Positions 7,626 to 14,652 are shown, counted from the first letter of the stretch. The stretch: 15,104 nucleotides of DNA from an uncultured Collinsella sp. (GCA_958436995.1 CAUBMI010000054.1:1-15104); one strand, 5' to 3'. Program-made: numbers and translations. The notes: generated from the letters alone by a model not told the origin.

Positions 7626-7655
7626 GCCCGTCCGATGTGATCGGACGGGCTTTTT
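7626..7655 (+). terminator. intrinsic terminator upstream of the MscS-type gene
   Basis: A 10-bp perfect stem pairs GCCCGTCCGA (7626-7635) with TCGGACGGGC (7641-7650) around TGTGA and is followed by TTTTT. It probably belonged to the decayed gene at 7521. Confidence 0.9.
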
Positions 7656-7659
7656 GGTG

Positions 7660-7671
7660 GGTATCATGGTT
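7660..7671 (+). promoter_or_regulatory. promoter-proximal motif GGTATCATGGTT upstream of the MscS-type gene
   Basis: TATCAT (7662-7667) matches the -10 consensus at 5/6. The surrounding 12-mer recurs as GGTACCATGGTT before the BMP-fusion gene (8513-8524). No good -35 is visible because the upstream bases are in the terminator stem. Confidence 0.3.
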
Positions 7672-7698
7672 GAATGATCATTAGGAGGTTTTCCCTAC

Positions 7699-8466
7699 AT
7701 GGAATTGTTTGAACCGATTCTTCATTTCTTTGAGCAGCGCTGGGTCCACAACATCATCTGGGCCGTCATCTTGGTAATAGTCACCGCCATCGCCGCCAAG
7801 GTGGCATCCAAGACCCTGCACCACCTACTCAACCGTGACGACAACCCGCTTCCCGCATCGAGCATCTTCATCAACATCGCGCGTGCCGTCATTTGGATGA
7901 TCGGCGGCAGCTTTATCCTCGACAACTGCTTTGGCATTAACGCAAACGCGCTTGTCGCCGCTCTTGGCGTCGGCGGCATCGCCATCTCGCTCGGCTTTCA
8001 GGACACGCTATCAAACCTTATCGGCGGCATGCAAGTGACCTTTATGGGCATCATCAAGCCCGGCGACAATATCGAGGTCGGCGGCGTGTCGGGCGTGGTC
8101 CAGGACATCACTTGGCGCCACACGACCATCGAGGACGCCTGCGGACAGACCATCATCGTCCCCAACTCCAACATCTCCAAGAACACACTCGTGCACCTCA
8201 TGCCCTTTGGACGCGTTGTCGTTCCCGTCGCGGTGAAGGACACGTCAAAGTGGGACTCGCTCGATGCGCTGGCAGACGAGCTCGCCTGTGCCACCAAGGT
8301 CGCCGTTTCACCCATCTCGGGCTTTGACAAGGAACCCTACGTGCTCTTTAGCGAGATCGGCGACTTTGGCATTAAGGGTAAGATCATCTTTATCGTCAGT
8401 GACGACAGCACCACCTTTACGGCAGCCGACGCCTGCATCCGCGCCATCGCCCCCATCATCGCCTAA
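7699..8466 (+). CDS. MscS-family small-conductance mechanosensitive channel
   Basis: The 255-aa membrane protein opens under membrane tension to release solutes during hypo-osmotic shock. Three helices are visible: residues 17-36, 57-76 and the pore helix 84-114. The pore helix reads ALVAALGVGGIAISLGFQDTLSNLIGG, rich in Ala/Gly as in MscS TM3. The beta domain follows, with IIKPGDNIEVGGVSG (118-132) and IIVPNSNISKN (152-162), the family's signature. A C-terminal alpha/beta cage part occupies about 170-255. It is slightly shorter than E. coli MscS (286 aa) but looks complete. AGGAGG (7683-7688) precedes ATG 7699 by ten bases. The stop codon lies in the first arm of a repeat hairpin. It is a single gene between terminators. 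Confidence 0.93.
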   Translation: MELFEPILHFFEQRWVHNIIWAVILVIVTAIAAKVASKTLHHLLNRDDNPLPASSIFINIARAVIWMIGGSFILDNCFGINANALVAALGVGGIAISLGFQDTLSNLIGGMQVTFMGIIKPGDNIEVGGVSGVVQDITWRHTTIEDACGQTIIVPNSNISKNTLVHLMPFGRVVVPVAVKDTSKWDSLDALADELACATKVAVSPISGFDKEPYVLFSEIGDFGIKGKIIFIVSDDSTTFTAADACIRAIAPIIA

Positions 8467-8504
8467 AACCACCGCAAAGGGGACAGGCACCTTTGTGGTG
8501 GTTT
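8466..8504 (+). repeat. dispersed hairpin repeat, copy 2 (terminator-like)
   Basis: A 15-bp stem with one G-U pairs AAACCACCGCAAAGG (8466-8480) with CCTTTGTGGTGGTTT (8490-8504). The loop is GGACAGGCA. It starts in the mscS stop codon and ends TTTCG, so it can serve as a weak terminator. Confidence 0.8.
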
Positions 8505-8512
8505 CGCATCGT

Positions 8513-8544
8513 GGTACCATGGTTCATATCGTTGTTTAAACGAC
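8513..8544 (+). promoter_or_regulatory. extended -10 candidate and inverted repeat before the BMP-fusion gene
   Basis: TGGTACCAT (8512-8520) is an extended -10 with a 4/6 hexamer. Just downstream, GTTGTTTAAACGAC (8531-8544) is a near-perfect 14-bp inverted repeat that could be an operator. Both are judged by eye. Confidence 0.3.
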
Positions 8545-8560
8545 TAAGGGAGTAGACACC

Positions 8561-10483
8561 ATGGAAGAGGCCTATCGTCAAGCGCGCAAGCGCGGCGAAC
8601 AGGGACGCCGTCGCGCCATCAGCCAAAGCGAGCATCCATATCTTACGGACCTCGACAGCTTGGTCGCCCAGCTTCCCTGCGGGCAGCGCGAGAACATCGG
8701 CCTGCGGGACATTCCGCTCGAAATGGTCGTCGGCACGGTTACCAAAGGTCGCCAGTCCGCCTTTTCGTGTATCTTTATGCCGCTGCTCCCCTGGAATACC
8801 GAATTCGCCCGCAAATGGTCCAACCTCTACGATATCCAAATCTCCGAGGGCTACCGCGACCCCATCATCGTCACCGAGTTCATGCACCGCTTTTACGTCC
8901 AAGAGGGCAACAAGCGTGTCAGCGTCCTCAAATTCCTTGACGCTCCGACGGTTTCGGCCAAGGTGACGCGTCTGTACCCCGGTAAGTGGGATTCCGTCGA
9001 GAGCCGCCTGTACGGTGAGTTTTGCGCCTTTTGGTACGTATGCCCCCTGTACGAGATTGAGTTTTCGCGCGAGGGCAGCTACGAGATGCTTGCCAAAATG
9101 CTCGGCCAAGATCTTGTCGAAAAATGGCCTCAAAAGAAGGTCGACTACCTACGTCACACCTTCCTGCTCTTTAAGCGCGCCTATCTTCGCGCGGGCGGCG
9201 ACCACTTGGACATTACGCCTGCCGATGCCATGCTCGTCTACCTCAACGTCTACAACCAGGACCGTCTGCTGGATACGCCGACGGATATCGTCGTCAACCG
9301 TCTGTGCAAGATTTGGCGCGAGCTTGTCATTGCCGGCAAAAGCGACGAGGACAAAGTCGATCTTGTCGAAGCGCCGCAGCCCAACGAGAAAGAGGGCGCA
9401 CCGACAAAAGCTACCTCGGGCGTGCTCAACTTCTTTATGAGCAAGACCGTCTACTCCACTGCCAATCCCATGCGAATCGCCTTTATCCACGAGTTTCCCT
9501 GTGCCACGTCGAGCTGGGACAGCCTACACGACCAGGGCCGCCGGTATCTTGATGAGCACTTTGGCGGCATCGTGCGCACCGAGGCGTTCGAGGACTGCCA
9601 CGATTCGGACGTGTTCTACGCCGCCGTCGAGACAGCCGTAAAGCACGGGGCGAACGTCATCTTCTCGACCTCACACCGGCTCATGGAATACACGCTCAGG
9701 GCGTCAGTCGAGTATCCCCAGGTGCGGTTCCTTAACTGCTCAATCGGCCTTCCCCACCAAAGCGTCCGCTCGTACTTTGGAAAGATGTACGAGGCCAAGT
9801 TCCTACTGGGCGCCCTTGCCGCCAGCATGGCCGACAACCACCGTATTGGCTACCATGCGTCGGTCTTCGCCTCGGGCGCGCTGAGCGAAATCAACGCCTT
9901 CGCTATCGGTGCCTCGCTGCTCGACCCTCGTGCGCAGATTATCCTCACTTGGGGAGATGTTCCCGCCGGCGGTCTTGCCGAAGCCATGTGTCGCGAGGGC
10001 GTGAGCGTCATGACCGGCGCCGATATGTCCAAGTCTCTCGAGGACCCCACCGCCTACGGGCTTCACCGTCTGGTAAACGGCAAGGAAGTTACCGGTATTG
10101 CTATGCCGGTATGGAACTGGGGCCGTTACTACGAACTCATCGTACGCAGCCTACTGCACGGCACATGGGACGAGACCGCCGATGACCAGCAGGTGCGCGC
10201 CGTCAACTACTGGTACGGTATGAGCTCCGGCGTCATCGATATTCGCTACGCTCCGGGCCTACCCTATCAGACGCGTAAACTTGTGCAGCTGCTTCGCAAC
10301 GGCATTGTCGAGGGCTCCATCAACCCATTTGGCGGCGAGCTCCACAGCCAGGACGGCGTGGTTCAGATTGAGGGCTTCCCTCCCCTGCCGAGTACGCAGA
10401 TTGTCGAGATGAACTGGCTGGCTGACAACGTTATAGGCTCGATTCCGCAGCTCGATAACGAGCCGGAGGTCCGTGCCCTATGA
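8561..10483 (+). CDS. cytosolic fusion: ParB/Srx-like N-domain plus BMP (Med/PnrA-type) binding-protein domain
   Basis: This 640-aa protein has a charged N-terminus (MEEAYRQARKRGEQGRRR) and no signal peptide, so it stays in the cytosol. Residues 45-140 resemble a ParB/sulfiredoxin-fold domain. Within them, PIIVTEFMHRFYVQEGNKRVSVLKFL has the fold's sheet plus an EGNKR motif where ParB-like proteins have DGHHR. A helical middle (about 150-300) follows. Residues 303-590 look like a BMP-family (PF02608) periplasmic-binding fold, with VRFLNCS, then YFGKMYEAKFLLGALAASMADNHRIGY and EINAFAIGASLLDP. BMP proteins normally are exported nucleoside receptors; Bacillus Med is a regulator. Here the domain is probably an internal small-molecule sensor, possibly for a nucleoside, which is inference. 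AAGGGAG (8546-8552) fixes ATG 8561. Its TGA overlaps the phosphoesterase start (ATGA), so the two genes are coupled. Confidence 0.85.
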   Translation: MEEAYRQARKRGEQGRRRAISQSEHPYLTDLDSLVAQLPCGQRENIGLRDIPLEMVVGTVTKGRQSAFSCIFMPLLPWNTEFARKWSNLYDIQISEGYRDPIIVTEFMHRFYVQEGNKRVSVLKFLDAPTVSAKVTRLYPGKWDSVESRLYGEFCAFWYVCPLYEIEFSREGSYEMLAKMLGQDLVEKWPQKKVDYLRHTFLLFKRAYLRAGGDHLDITPADAMLVYLNVYNQDRLLDTPTDIVVNRLCKIWRELVIAGKSDEDKVDLVEAPQPNEKEGAPTKATSGVLNFFMSKTVYSTANPMRIAFIHEFPCATSSWDSLHDQGRRYLDEHFGGIVRTEAFEDCHDSDVFYAAVETAVKHGANVIFSTSHRLMEYTLRASVEYPQVRFLNCSIGLPHQSVRSYFGKMYEAKFLLGALAASMADNHRIGYHASVFASGALSEINAFAIGASLLDPRAQIILTWGDVPAGGLAEAMCREGVSVMTGADMSKSLEDPTAYGLHRLVNGKEVTGIAMPVWNWGRYYELIVRSLLHGTWDETADDQQVRAVNYWYGMSSGVIDIRYAPGLPYQTRKLVQLLRNGIVEGSINPFGGELHSQDGVVQIEGFPPLPSTQIVEMNWLADNVIGSIPQLDNEPEVRAL

Positions 10484-11190
10484 ATATCCTAGCCATTGCC
10501 GATGTAGAGGAGCGCTGCCTGTGGGAATGTTTTCGCAAGGAGCGCTTTGAGGACGTTGACCTGATTCTATCCGCAGGCGACCTGGATCCGGACTATCTTG
10601 AGTTTTTGGTCACTGTCATCAACAAACCGCTTGTGTACGTTCGTGGCAACCACGACGACCGCTACGCGCGCCATGCACCGGGCGGGTGCATTTGTGTTGA
10701 GGACAGCGTATATGTGTACCGAGGTATTCGCATTGCGGGTCTGGGCGGTTCCATGCGCTACCGCGACGGCGCGAACATGTATACCGAGCGCGAGATGGCA
10801 AAACGCATGCGCAAGCTATCGCGAAAAATCGCACTGGTAGACGGATGCGATATTCTACTTACCCATGCACCCGTCGCAGGCATGGGCGACCTGGACGACC
10901 TGCCGCATCGAGGATTCGAGTGCTTTAATGCGGCTCTTGAGTCTTGGGGTCCCGACTATATGATTCACGGGCATGTGCACCAAAGCTACGGCCCCAACTT
11001 TCAACGCGAGCGCCAACACCCATGCGGAACGAAGATTGTCAACGCCTGCGGCTATACCAAGATCGAAATTGACGAGGCGCGCTACCCCACGCGCGGTTGG
11101 AAGGCCGCTTGGCTCAACTCGCAAACCATGCGCCGCGAGCTCAAACGCCACGAAGCAATCGAGTCTTCAACCGCCAGAACCCCCTGGTAA
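10480..11190 (+). CDS. calcineurin-type metallophosphoesterase
   Basis: The 236-aa protein carries the two-metal phosphoesterase motifs in order: Asp8 in IADVEE, GDLD (33-36), GNHDD (56-60), His129 in LLTHAP and GHVH (164-167). The first motif is DxE (Asp8-x-Glu10) rather than the usual DxH, so one metal ligand is altered. The rest of the site is intact and it is probably active. Substrates of this superfamily range from phosphoproteins to cyclic and 2'-substituted nucleotides; none can be assigned here. ATG 10480 overlaps the upstream TGA in ATGA. GGAGG (10465-10469) ten bases upstream supports it. The strict coupling to the BMP fusion suggests a joint function. A repeat hairpin begins nine bases after the stop. 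Confidence 0.88.
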   Translation: MNILAIADVEERCLWECFRKERFEDVDLILSAGDLDPDYLEFLVTVINKPLVYVRGNHDDRYARHAPGGCICVEDSVYVYRGIRIAGLGGSMRYRDGANMYTEREMAKRMRKLSRKIALVDGCDILLTHAPVAGMGDLDDLPHRGFECFNAALESWGPDYMIHGHVHQSYGPNFQRERQHPCGTKIVNACGYTKIEIDEARYPTRGWKAAWLNSQTMRRELKRHEAIESSTARTPW

Positions 11191-11198
11191 CTGCCAAC

Positions 11199-11258
11199 AA
11201 CCACCACGAAGGGGATAGGCACCTTTATGGTGGTTTTGCTGACTCGTCCGACCTGTCC
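11199..11258 (+). repeat. dispersed hairpin repeat, copy 3, with 3' tail shared with copy 4
   Basis: AACCACCACGAAGG (11199-11212) pairs with CCTTTATGGTGGTT (11222-11235) with one mismatch and one G-U. The loop is GGATAGGCA. The following 21 bases (11238-11258, GCTGACTCGTCCG then ACCTGTCC) are identical to those after copy 4, so the repeat unit extends beyond the hairpin. It directly follows the phosphoesterase gene and can act as its terminator (TGGTTTT). Confidence 0.8.
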
Positions 11259-11301
11259 ATCACGGTGCTTGTGTAATTAACGAGAACACTCATTGTTTTG
11301 T

Positions 11302-11331
11302 AAGGACGGCGCTCACGTGCCGTCTTTTTTT
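11302..11331 (+). terminator. strong intrinsic terminator upstream of the sigma factor gene
   Basis: AAGGACGGCGC pairs with GTGCCGTCTTT around TCAC, including two G-U pairs, and runs into an unbroken T-tract to 11331. It lies about 66 bases after repeat copy 3, and no gene is visible between them. It is either a backup terminator for the phosphoesterase operon or the end of a very short transcript. Confidence 0.85.
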
Positions 11332-11422
11332 GTCAACTTATGCAGTCTCGACCGTGTTGTATGTAGAGGGACCTCGCGAGACGCCTTCCCTATATCCACC
11401 ACGACCAATTGGAGGTGACACT

Positions 11423-11983
11423 ATGCCTGCACGCCGTAACCGCAATAGCACGCTCCGATGCGATGCCGATCAGATCGAGCGGGAAGCAAAGCGCTTGGTC
11501 GACACGTATTCCGACCTCATCCTTCGATTGTGCTATTCGGCCCTTGGATCCGCTGACGACGCTCAAGACATCTGCCAGGACACGCTGATCAAGATTCTCC
11601 AACGCACTCAACCGTTCGACTCGCTCGAACACGAACGTGCTTGGGTGATCCGAGTCGCACTGAACGCATGTCGCGATATCGGCCGTACGCACGCGAATCA
11701 CCCGGTTGTCGACCTCGATTCGCTCCCCGATTTCTGCGCACCCGTAACACATACCGAGCAAGAATTCGCGCAACGCGACTGCGCCATTCTTTCCGCTGTC
11801 ACGGCCCTGCCTCAAGCACAGCGCATCGCCATCTTTTTGCACTACTACGCAGGCATGAGCATCAGGGAAATCGCAGACGCCGTTCACGCGACGCCAGCTG
11901 CAACCGCCCAGCACCTTAGCCGCGGACGTGCGTCACTTCGGCTTTCCTTGAAAGGAGACCACAATGACTACGAATTCGAATGA
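11423..11983 (+). CDS. ECF-type RNA polymerase sigma factor
   Basis: The 186-aa protein has region 2 at about residues 24-92 and region 4 at about 121-176. In region 2, LVDTYSDLILRLCYSALGSADDAQDICQDTLIKILQ and AWVIRVALNACRDIGR are typical. Region 4 contains ALPQAQRIAIFLHYYAGMSIREIADAVHATPAATAQHLSRGRASL, the -35-binding helix-turn-helix. Region 3 is absent, as in group 4 (ECF) sigma factors. It should direct polymerase to a small stress or envelope regulon when released by its anti-sigma partner. ATG 11423 has GGAGG (11411-11415) seven bases before it; in-frame codons back to 11330 pass through the leader and have none. Its final 20 bases overlap the next gene, the classic sigma/anti-sigma arrangement. 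Confidence 0.93.
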   Translation: MPARRNRNSTLRCDADQIEREAKRLVDTYSDLILRLCYSALGSADDAQDICQDTLIKILQRTQPFDSLEHERAWVIRVALNACRDIGRTHANHPVVDLDSLPDFCAPVTHTEQEFAQRDCAILSAVTALPQAQRIAIFLHYYAGMSIREIADAVHATPAATAQHLSRGRASLRLSLKGDHNDYEFE

Positions 11984-13094
11984 CTATCGCCACGCCCTGG
12001 AGCACATTTCGTTTACCGATAATGCGAAGCAGCACATGGCAAACTCGATTGCTCAGTCCGTCGCCTCGAGCGATGCGGCGACCGCTCAAAGCAACTTTAA
12101 TGGCACGCGACGCAAGCCGCGCATCGCCCGCCATCCCGTAAGAACAGTCGCTCGCATTGCCGCTGTAACGGCAGTCCTCGCTATCGTCATTGGAGGCGCT
12201 GGCACGGCTATGGCAACAGGCGTCCTGCCGCTTCCTTCTGACATGCTTTCCGACATCTTTGACGGACCTGCTTCTCAAACCGAGATCATCGACCGTATTG
12301 GCCGGCCCGTCGGTGCTAGCTGCTCCAACAACGGAGTCACCGTGACCGCCGACGCCATCATGGGCGACAAGGATATGGTTACCATCGCCTATACGCTTAC
12401 GTTCGACGATCCCGCTGCCCTGAAAAAGCTTTCCGAGCCGGGCGAGAACGGAACTATCGCCGGAAGTGTCGATGGAAACGTATACGTTGATGGCGAGCAT
12501 GGCGGCCAAGGCCAATCATGGCTCATTGACAAGAACCCCAATGACTCCAGCATTCAATACTTTACACAGTTCAGCGTTGAATCACCCGGCCTTATGGGCA
12601 GGACCGTCCGCACGCATATCAACTCTCTCGTTGTGCCACGTGCTGGCAAAGAGCTTCCCGAGTATAAGAAAATACTTACGGGCCCATGGGATCTTAAGTT
12701 CCAGCTGAATTACGAAGATACATCCGTTACGATTCCCGCGCCCAAATCGGTCAACTTTAACGGCACCAAGGCGACGATTCAAGAGGCCACCGTATCCTGC
12801 GTTGGCGTTTCAGTCCGCTACAACATAGATCGTTCCATCGAACACGACAACAACAGCGGCAAGATGTCTCAAAACATGGAGGAGTCTATGGATGCCGTTG
12901 GCAACATACCCCTCATCGTGACGTTCAAAGACGGTCATGTTGAGGACGCAACCAGCCACAGCGGCTATTTCGCAAATAAACTGGATAACGGCGCCACTGA
13001 TGTCCACAAGACCTGGCCGTTCTCGCAAGTTTGTGACACAGACAAGATTGCAAGCGTACAAATTGGCGATACGGTCATTCCCATGAATTCGTAA
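11964..13094 (+). CDS. membrane-anchored anti-sigma factor-like protein (DUF4179-like)
   Basis: The 376-aa protein has a cytoplasmic N-terminus (residues 1-60), where HISFTDNAKQHMANSIAQSV resembles the helical start of DUF4179/anti-sigma proteins. A basic stretch (RRKPRIARHPVR) and one transmembrane helix (about 62-84) follow, then a large Asn/Asp/Thr-rich extracytoplasmic domain (about 290 aa). The layout fits a one-pass inhibitor that binds the sigma factor inside and senses something outside. No zinc-binding HxxxCxxC motif is present. AAGGAGA (11950-11956) precedes ATG 11964 and lies within the sigma gene; the 20-base overlap implies translational coupling. Codons look somewhat less GC-rich than in asnS or the ABC genes. 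The outer domain's ligand is unknown. Confidence 0.85.
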   Translation: MTTNSNDYRHALEHISFTDNAKQHMANSIAQSVASSDAATAQSNFNGTRRKPRIARHPVRTVARIAAVTAVLAIVIGGAGTAMATGVLPLPSDMLSDIFDGPASQTEIIDRIGRPVGASCSNNGVTVTADAIMGDKDMVTIAYTLTFDDPAALKKLSEPGENGTIAGSVDGNVYVDGEHGGQGQSWLIDKNPNDSSIQYFTQFSVESPGLMGRTVRTHINSLVVPRAGKELPEYKKILTGPWDLKFQLNYEDTSVTIPAPKSVNFNGTKATIQEATVSCVGVSVRYNIDRSIEHDNNSGKMSQNMEESMDAVGNIPLIVTFKDGHVEDATSHSGYFANKLDNGATDVHKTWPFSQVCDTDKIASVQIGDTVIPMNS

Positions 13095-13212
13095 CGCTAC
13101 GCGGCTCGTATATGCACCCGGTTCCGCACTTCGCGTCTAAAGATGCGCTGTCATCGAGCAGCGTGAGCGCAAGGCCGCCCGTATGGTCGGCTGGGAACAC
13201 CTCGTTGCGCTA
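13095..13212 (+). other. intergenic stretch with a possible coding remnant
   Basis: Between the anti-sigma stop and repeat copy 4, one frame (from about 13142) reads CAVIEQRERKAARMVGWEHL, with natural-looking composition but no start codon or ribosome site. It continues through the hairpin. It may be the tail of a lost gene or chance; no product can be named. Together with the repeats at 13213-13420 this fills the gap between the convergent anti-sigma and leuB genes. Confidence 0.25.
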
Positions 13213-13274
13213 AAAACCACCACGAAGGGGACCGGCACCTTTGTGGTGGTTTTGCTGACTCGTCCGACCTGTCC
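13213..13274 (+). repeat. dispersed hairpin repeat, copy 4, with shared 3' tail
   Basis: AAAACCACCACGAAGG (13213-13228) pairs over 16 bp, with one G-U, with CCTTTGTGGTGGTTTT (13238-13253). The loop is GGACCGGCA. The 21-base tail (13254-13274) is identical to that of copy 3. It is a good bidirectional terminator candidate between convergent genes. Confidence 0.85.
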
Positions 13275-13283
13275 CAACGGTTT

Positions 13284-13340
13284 GTCTCAATCTGTAACAG
13301 GTAGGGCCCAAATAATCGGTTAGCTGTTACAGATCGAGAC
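13284..13340. repeat. 57-bp inverted-repeat element, copy 1
   Basis: GTCTCAATCTGTAACAG (13284-13300) and CTGTTACAGATCGAGAC (13324-13340) form a 17-bp inverted repeat with one mismatch around a 23-base interior. Copy 2 starts 80 bases further on. Confidence 0.85.
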
Positions 13341-13363
13341 AGACCACGGATGCTCGGCCGAAA

Positions 13364-13420
13364 ATCTCAATCTGTAACAGGTAGGAACGATTTTGCCCCT
13401 TAGATGTTACAGATTGAGAT
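13364..13420. repeat. 57-bp inverted-repeat element, copy 2
   Basis: ATCTCAATCTGTAACA (13364-13379) is a perfect 16-bp inverted repeat with TGTTACAGATTGAGAT (13405-13420). The left arm plus GGTAGG is identical to copy 1 over 21 bases; the interior differs. It lies 25 bases downstream of the leuB stop on the minus strand and could serve as its hairpin. Confidence 0.85.
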
Positions 13421-13445
13421 ATTTGACAGCTTGAATCGGCATCGC

Positions 13446-14088
13446 CTACAGCGCGGCGACGACCTTGTCGCCCATCGTCGTGGTGCCGAGGATCTTATCT
13501 GCCGGGGTGTTGACATCGGCGATGTCACGGGTGCGCCAGCCCTCGTCGAGCACGCGCGCCACGGCGCTCTCGATCCACGCGGCTTGCTCGCCCATGTCGA
13601 GCGCGTAGGTCAGCAGCATCGCCACCGACAAGATTTGAGCCAGCGGATTGGCCACGCCGAGCCCCGCGATGTCAGGAGCGCTGCCAGCGCTCGGCCCAAA
13701 CAGCGATACGCCATCATCCAGCGAGGCAGAGGCAAGCATACCGAGCGATCCGGTAATCTGAGCCGCCTCATCGGACAGGATGTCGCCGAACATGTTCTCC
13801 GTCACCACGACGTCAAAGTCTGCCGGTCGACTGATGAGCTGCATGGCGGCGTTGTCGACGAGCAGGTCCTCAAGCTCCACGTCGGAGTACTCCTCGTCTT
13901 GCACGCGATGCACGATCTCGCGCCACATGCGGCTCGTCTCCAGCACGTTGCGCTTATCAACGCTCGTCACCTTGCCGCGACGTTTGCGCGCCGCCTCAAA
14001 TGCCTGGCGCGCAATGCGCTCAATCTCGTACTCGCGATACTCCATCACGTCGACCGCACGCTGACCGGCCGCACCCGCAGCGCCCGCG
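13446..14088 (-). pseudogene. leuB: leuB (3-isopropylmalate dehydrogenase), C-terminal fragment
   Basis: About 210 residues match the C-terminal part of LeuB, which oxidises and decarboxylates 3-isopropylmalate in leucine synthesis. Recognisable blocks are YEIERIARQAFEAARKRRGK, TSVDKRNVLETSRMWREIV, LLVDNAAMQLI, GDILSDEAAQITGSLGML and GPSAGSAPDIAG. These keep the active-site Lys and the metal-binding Asp residues. The first 140 or so residues of a normal protein of about 360 aa, with the coenzyme and substrate-binding N-terminal half, are absent. In their place upstream lies leuA sequence in another frame. The exact junction is somewhere in 14060-14095. An in-frame ATG near 14111 has no ribosome site. 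The reading frame itself is undamaged, so the deletion may be fairly recent. Confidence 0.85.
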
Positions 14089-14652
14089 CAGGTCACGGAT
14101 GCGGGCGCCAAAGTCCCACGGCATGCTGTAGCCCATCGTATCGGGGATGTTCACGACCGTGGCACCGGCCTTTACGGCCGCCTCGATAATGCGCACCAGA
14201 AACTCCTGATCGGAGCGGCCGGCATCCTCGGCATAAAACTCAACATCGTCAACGAACTTGCGAGCATGTTTGACGGCATGGATCGCTCACTCAATTGCCC
14301 TTTCCTCAGTCATATGGAGCTTGTCGCGCAGGTGACTGGTGCTCACACCCAGCCCTGTATGGATACGGGGCCTCTGGGCCGTTTTGAGCGCCTCTGCAGC
14401 CACTTCGATATCCCTGTCGACAGCGCGCGTCAGGCCGCATACCGTGCATCGGTCGCCCGCAATCTTGCCAATCTCCTGTACGGAGCGAAAGTCACCAGGA
14501 CTCGAGATGGGAAAGCCCGCCTCGATAACGTCCACGTTCATGCGCACCAGCTGGCGGGCGATGAAGAGCTTTTCCTCGGTATTCATGCTGGCGCCCGGCG
14601 ACTGCTCACCGTCGCACAGGGTGGCGTCAAAGATTGTGATTTTGCGGCTTAT
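14089..14652 (-). pseudogene. leuA: leuA (2-isopropylmalate synthase), N-terminal remnant with lost start, nonsense codon and lost 3' part
   Basis: LeuA condenses acetyl-CoA with 2-oxoisovalerate. Homology starts at SRKITIFDATLCDGEQSPG and passes through VDVIEAGFPISSPGDF and HTGLGVSTSHLRDKLHMTEERAIE. After a TGA (14287-14289) it continues in the same frame with AIHAVKHARKF, then DDVEFYAEDAGR and VNIPDTMGYSMPWDFGARI. AGGAGG (14658-14663) is well placed, but the codon where Met should be is ATA (14650-14652). The motif TLRDGEQ reads TLCDGEQ: the catalytic Arg is Cys (14614-14616). About 188 codons remain of a usual 500 or more; the rest ends at the leuB junction in a different frame. The locus cannot make functional LeuA. 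Confidence 0.88.

Noticed and set aside
13284..13420. The two 57-bp elements as a CRISPR mini-array
   Set aside because: The repeated unit is an inverted-repeat pair with a variable interior and a longer unrelated gap; there are only two units and no cas genes.
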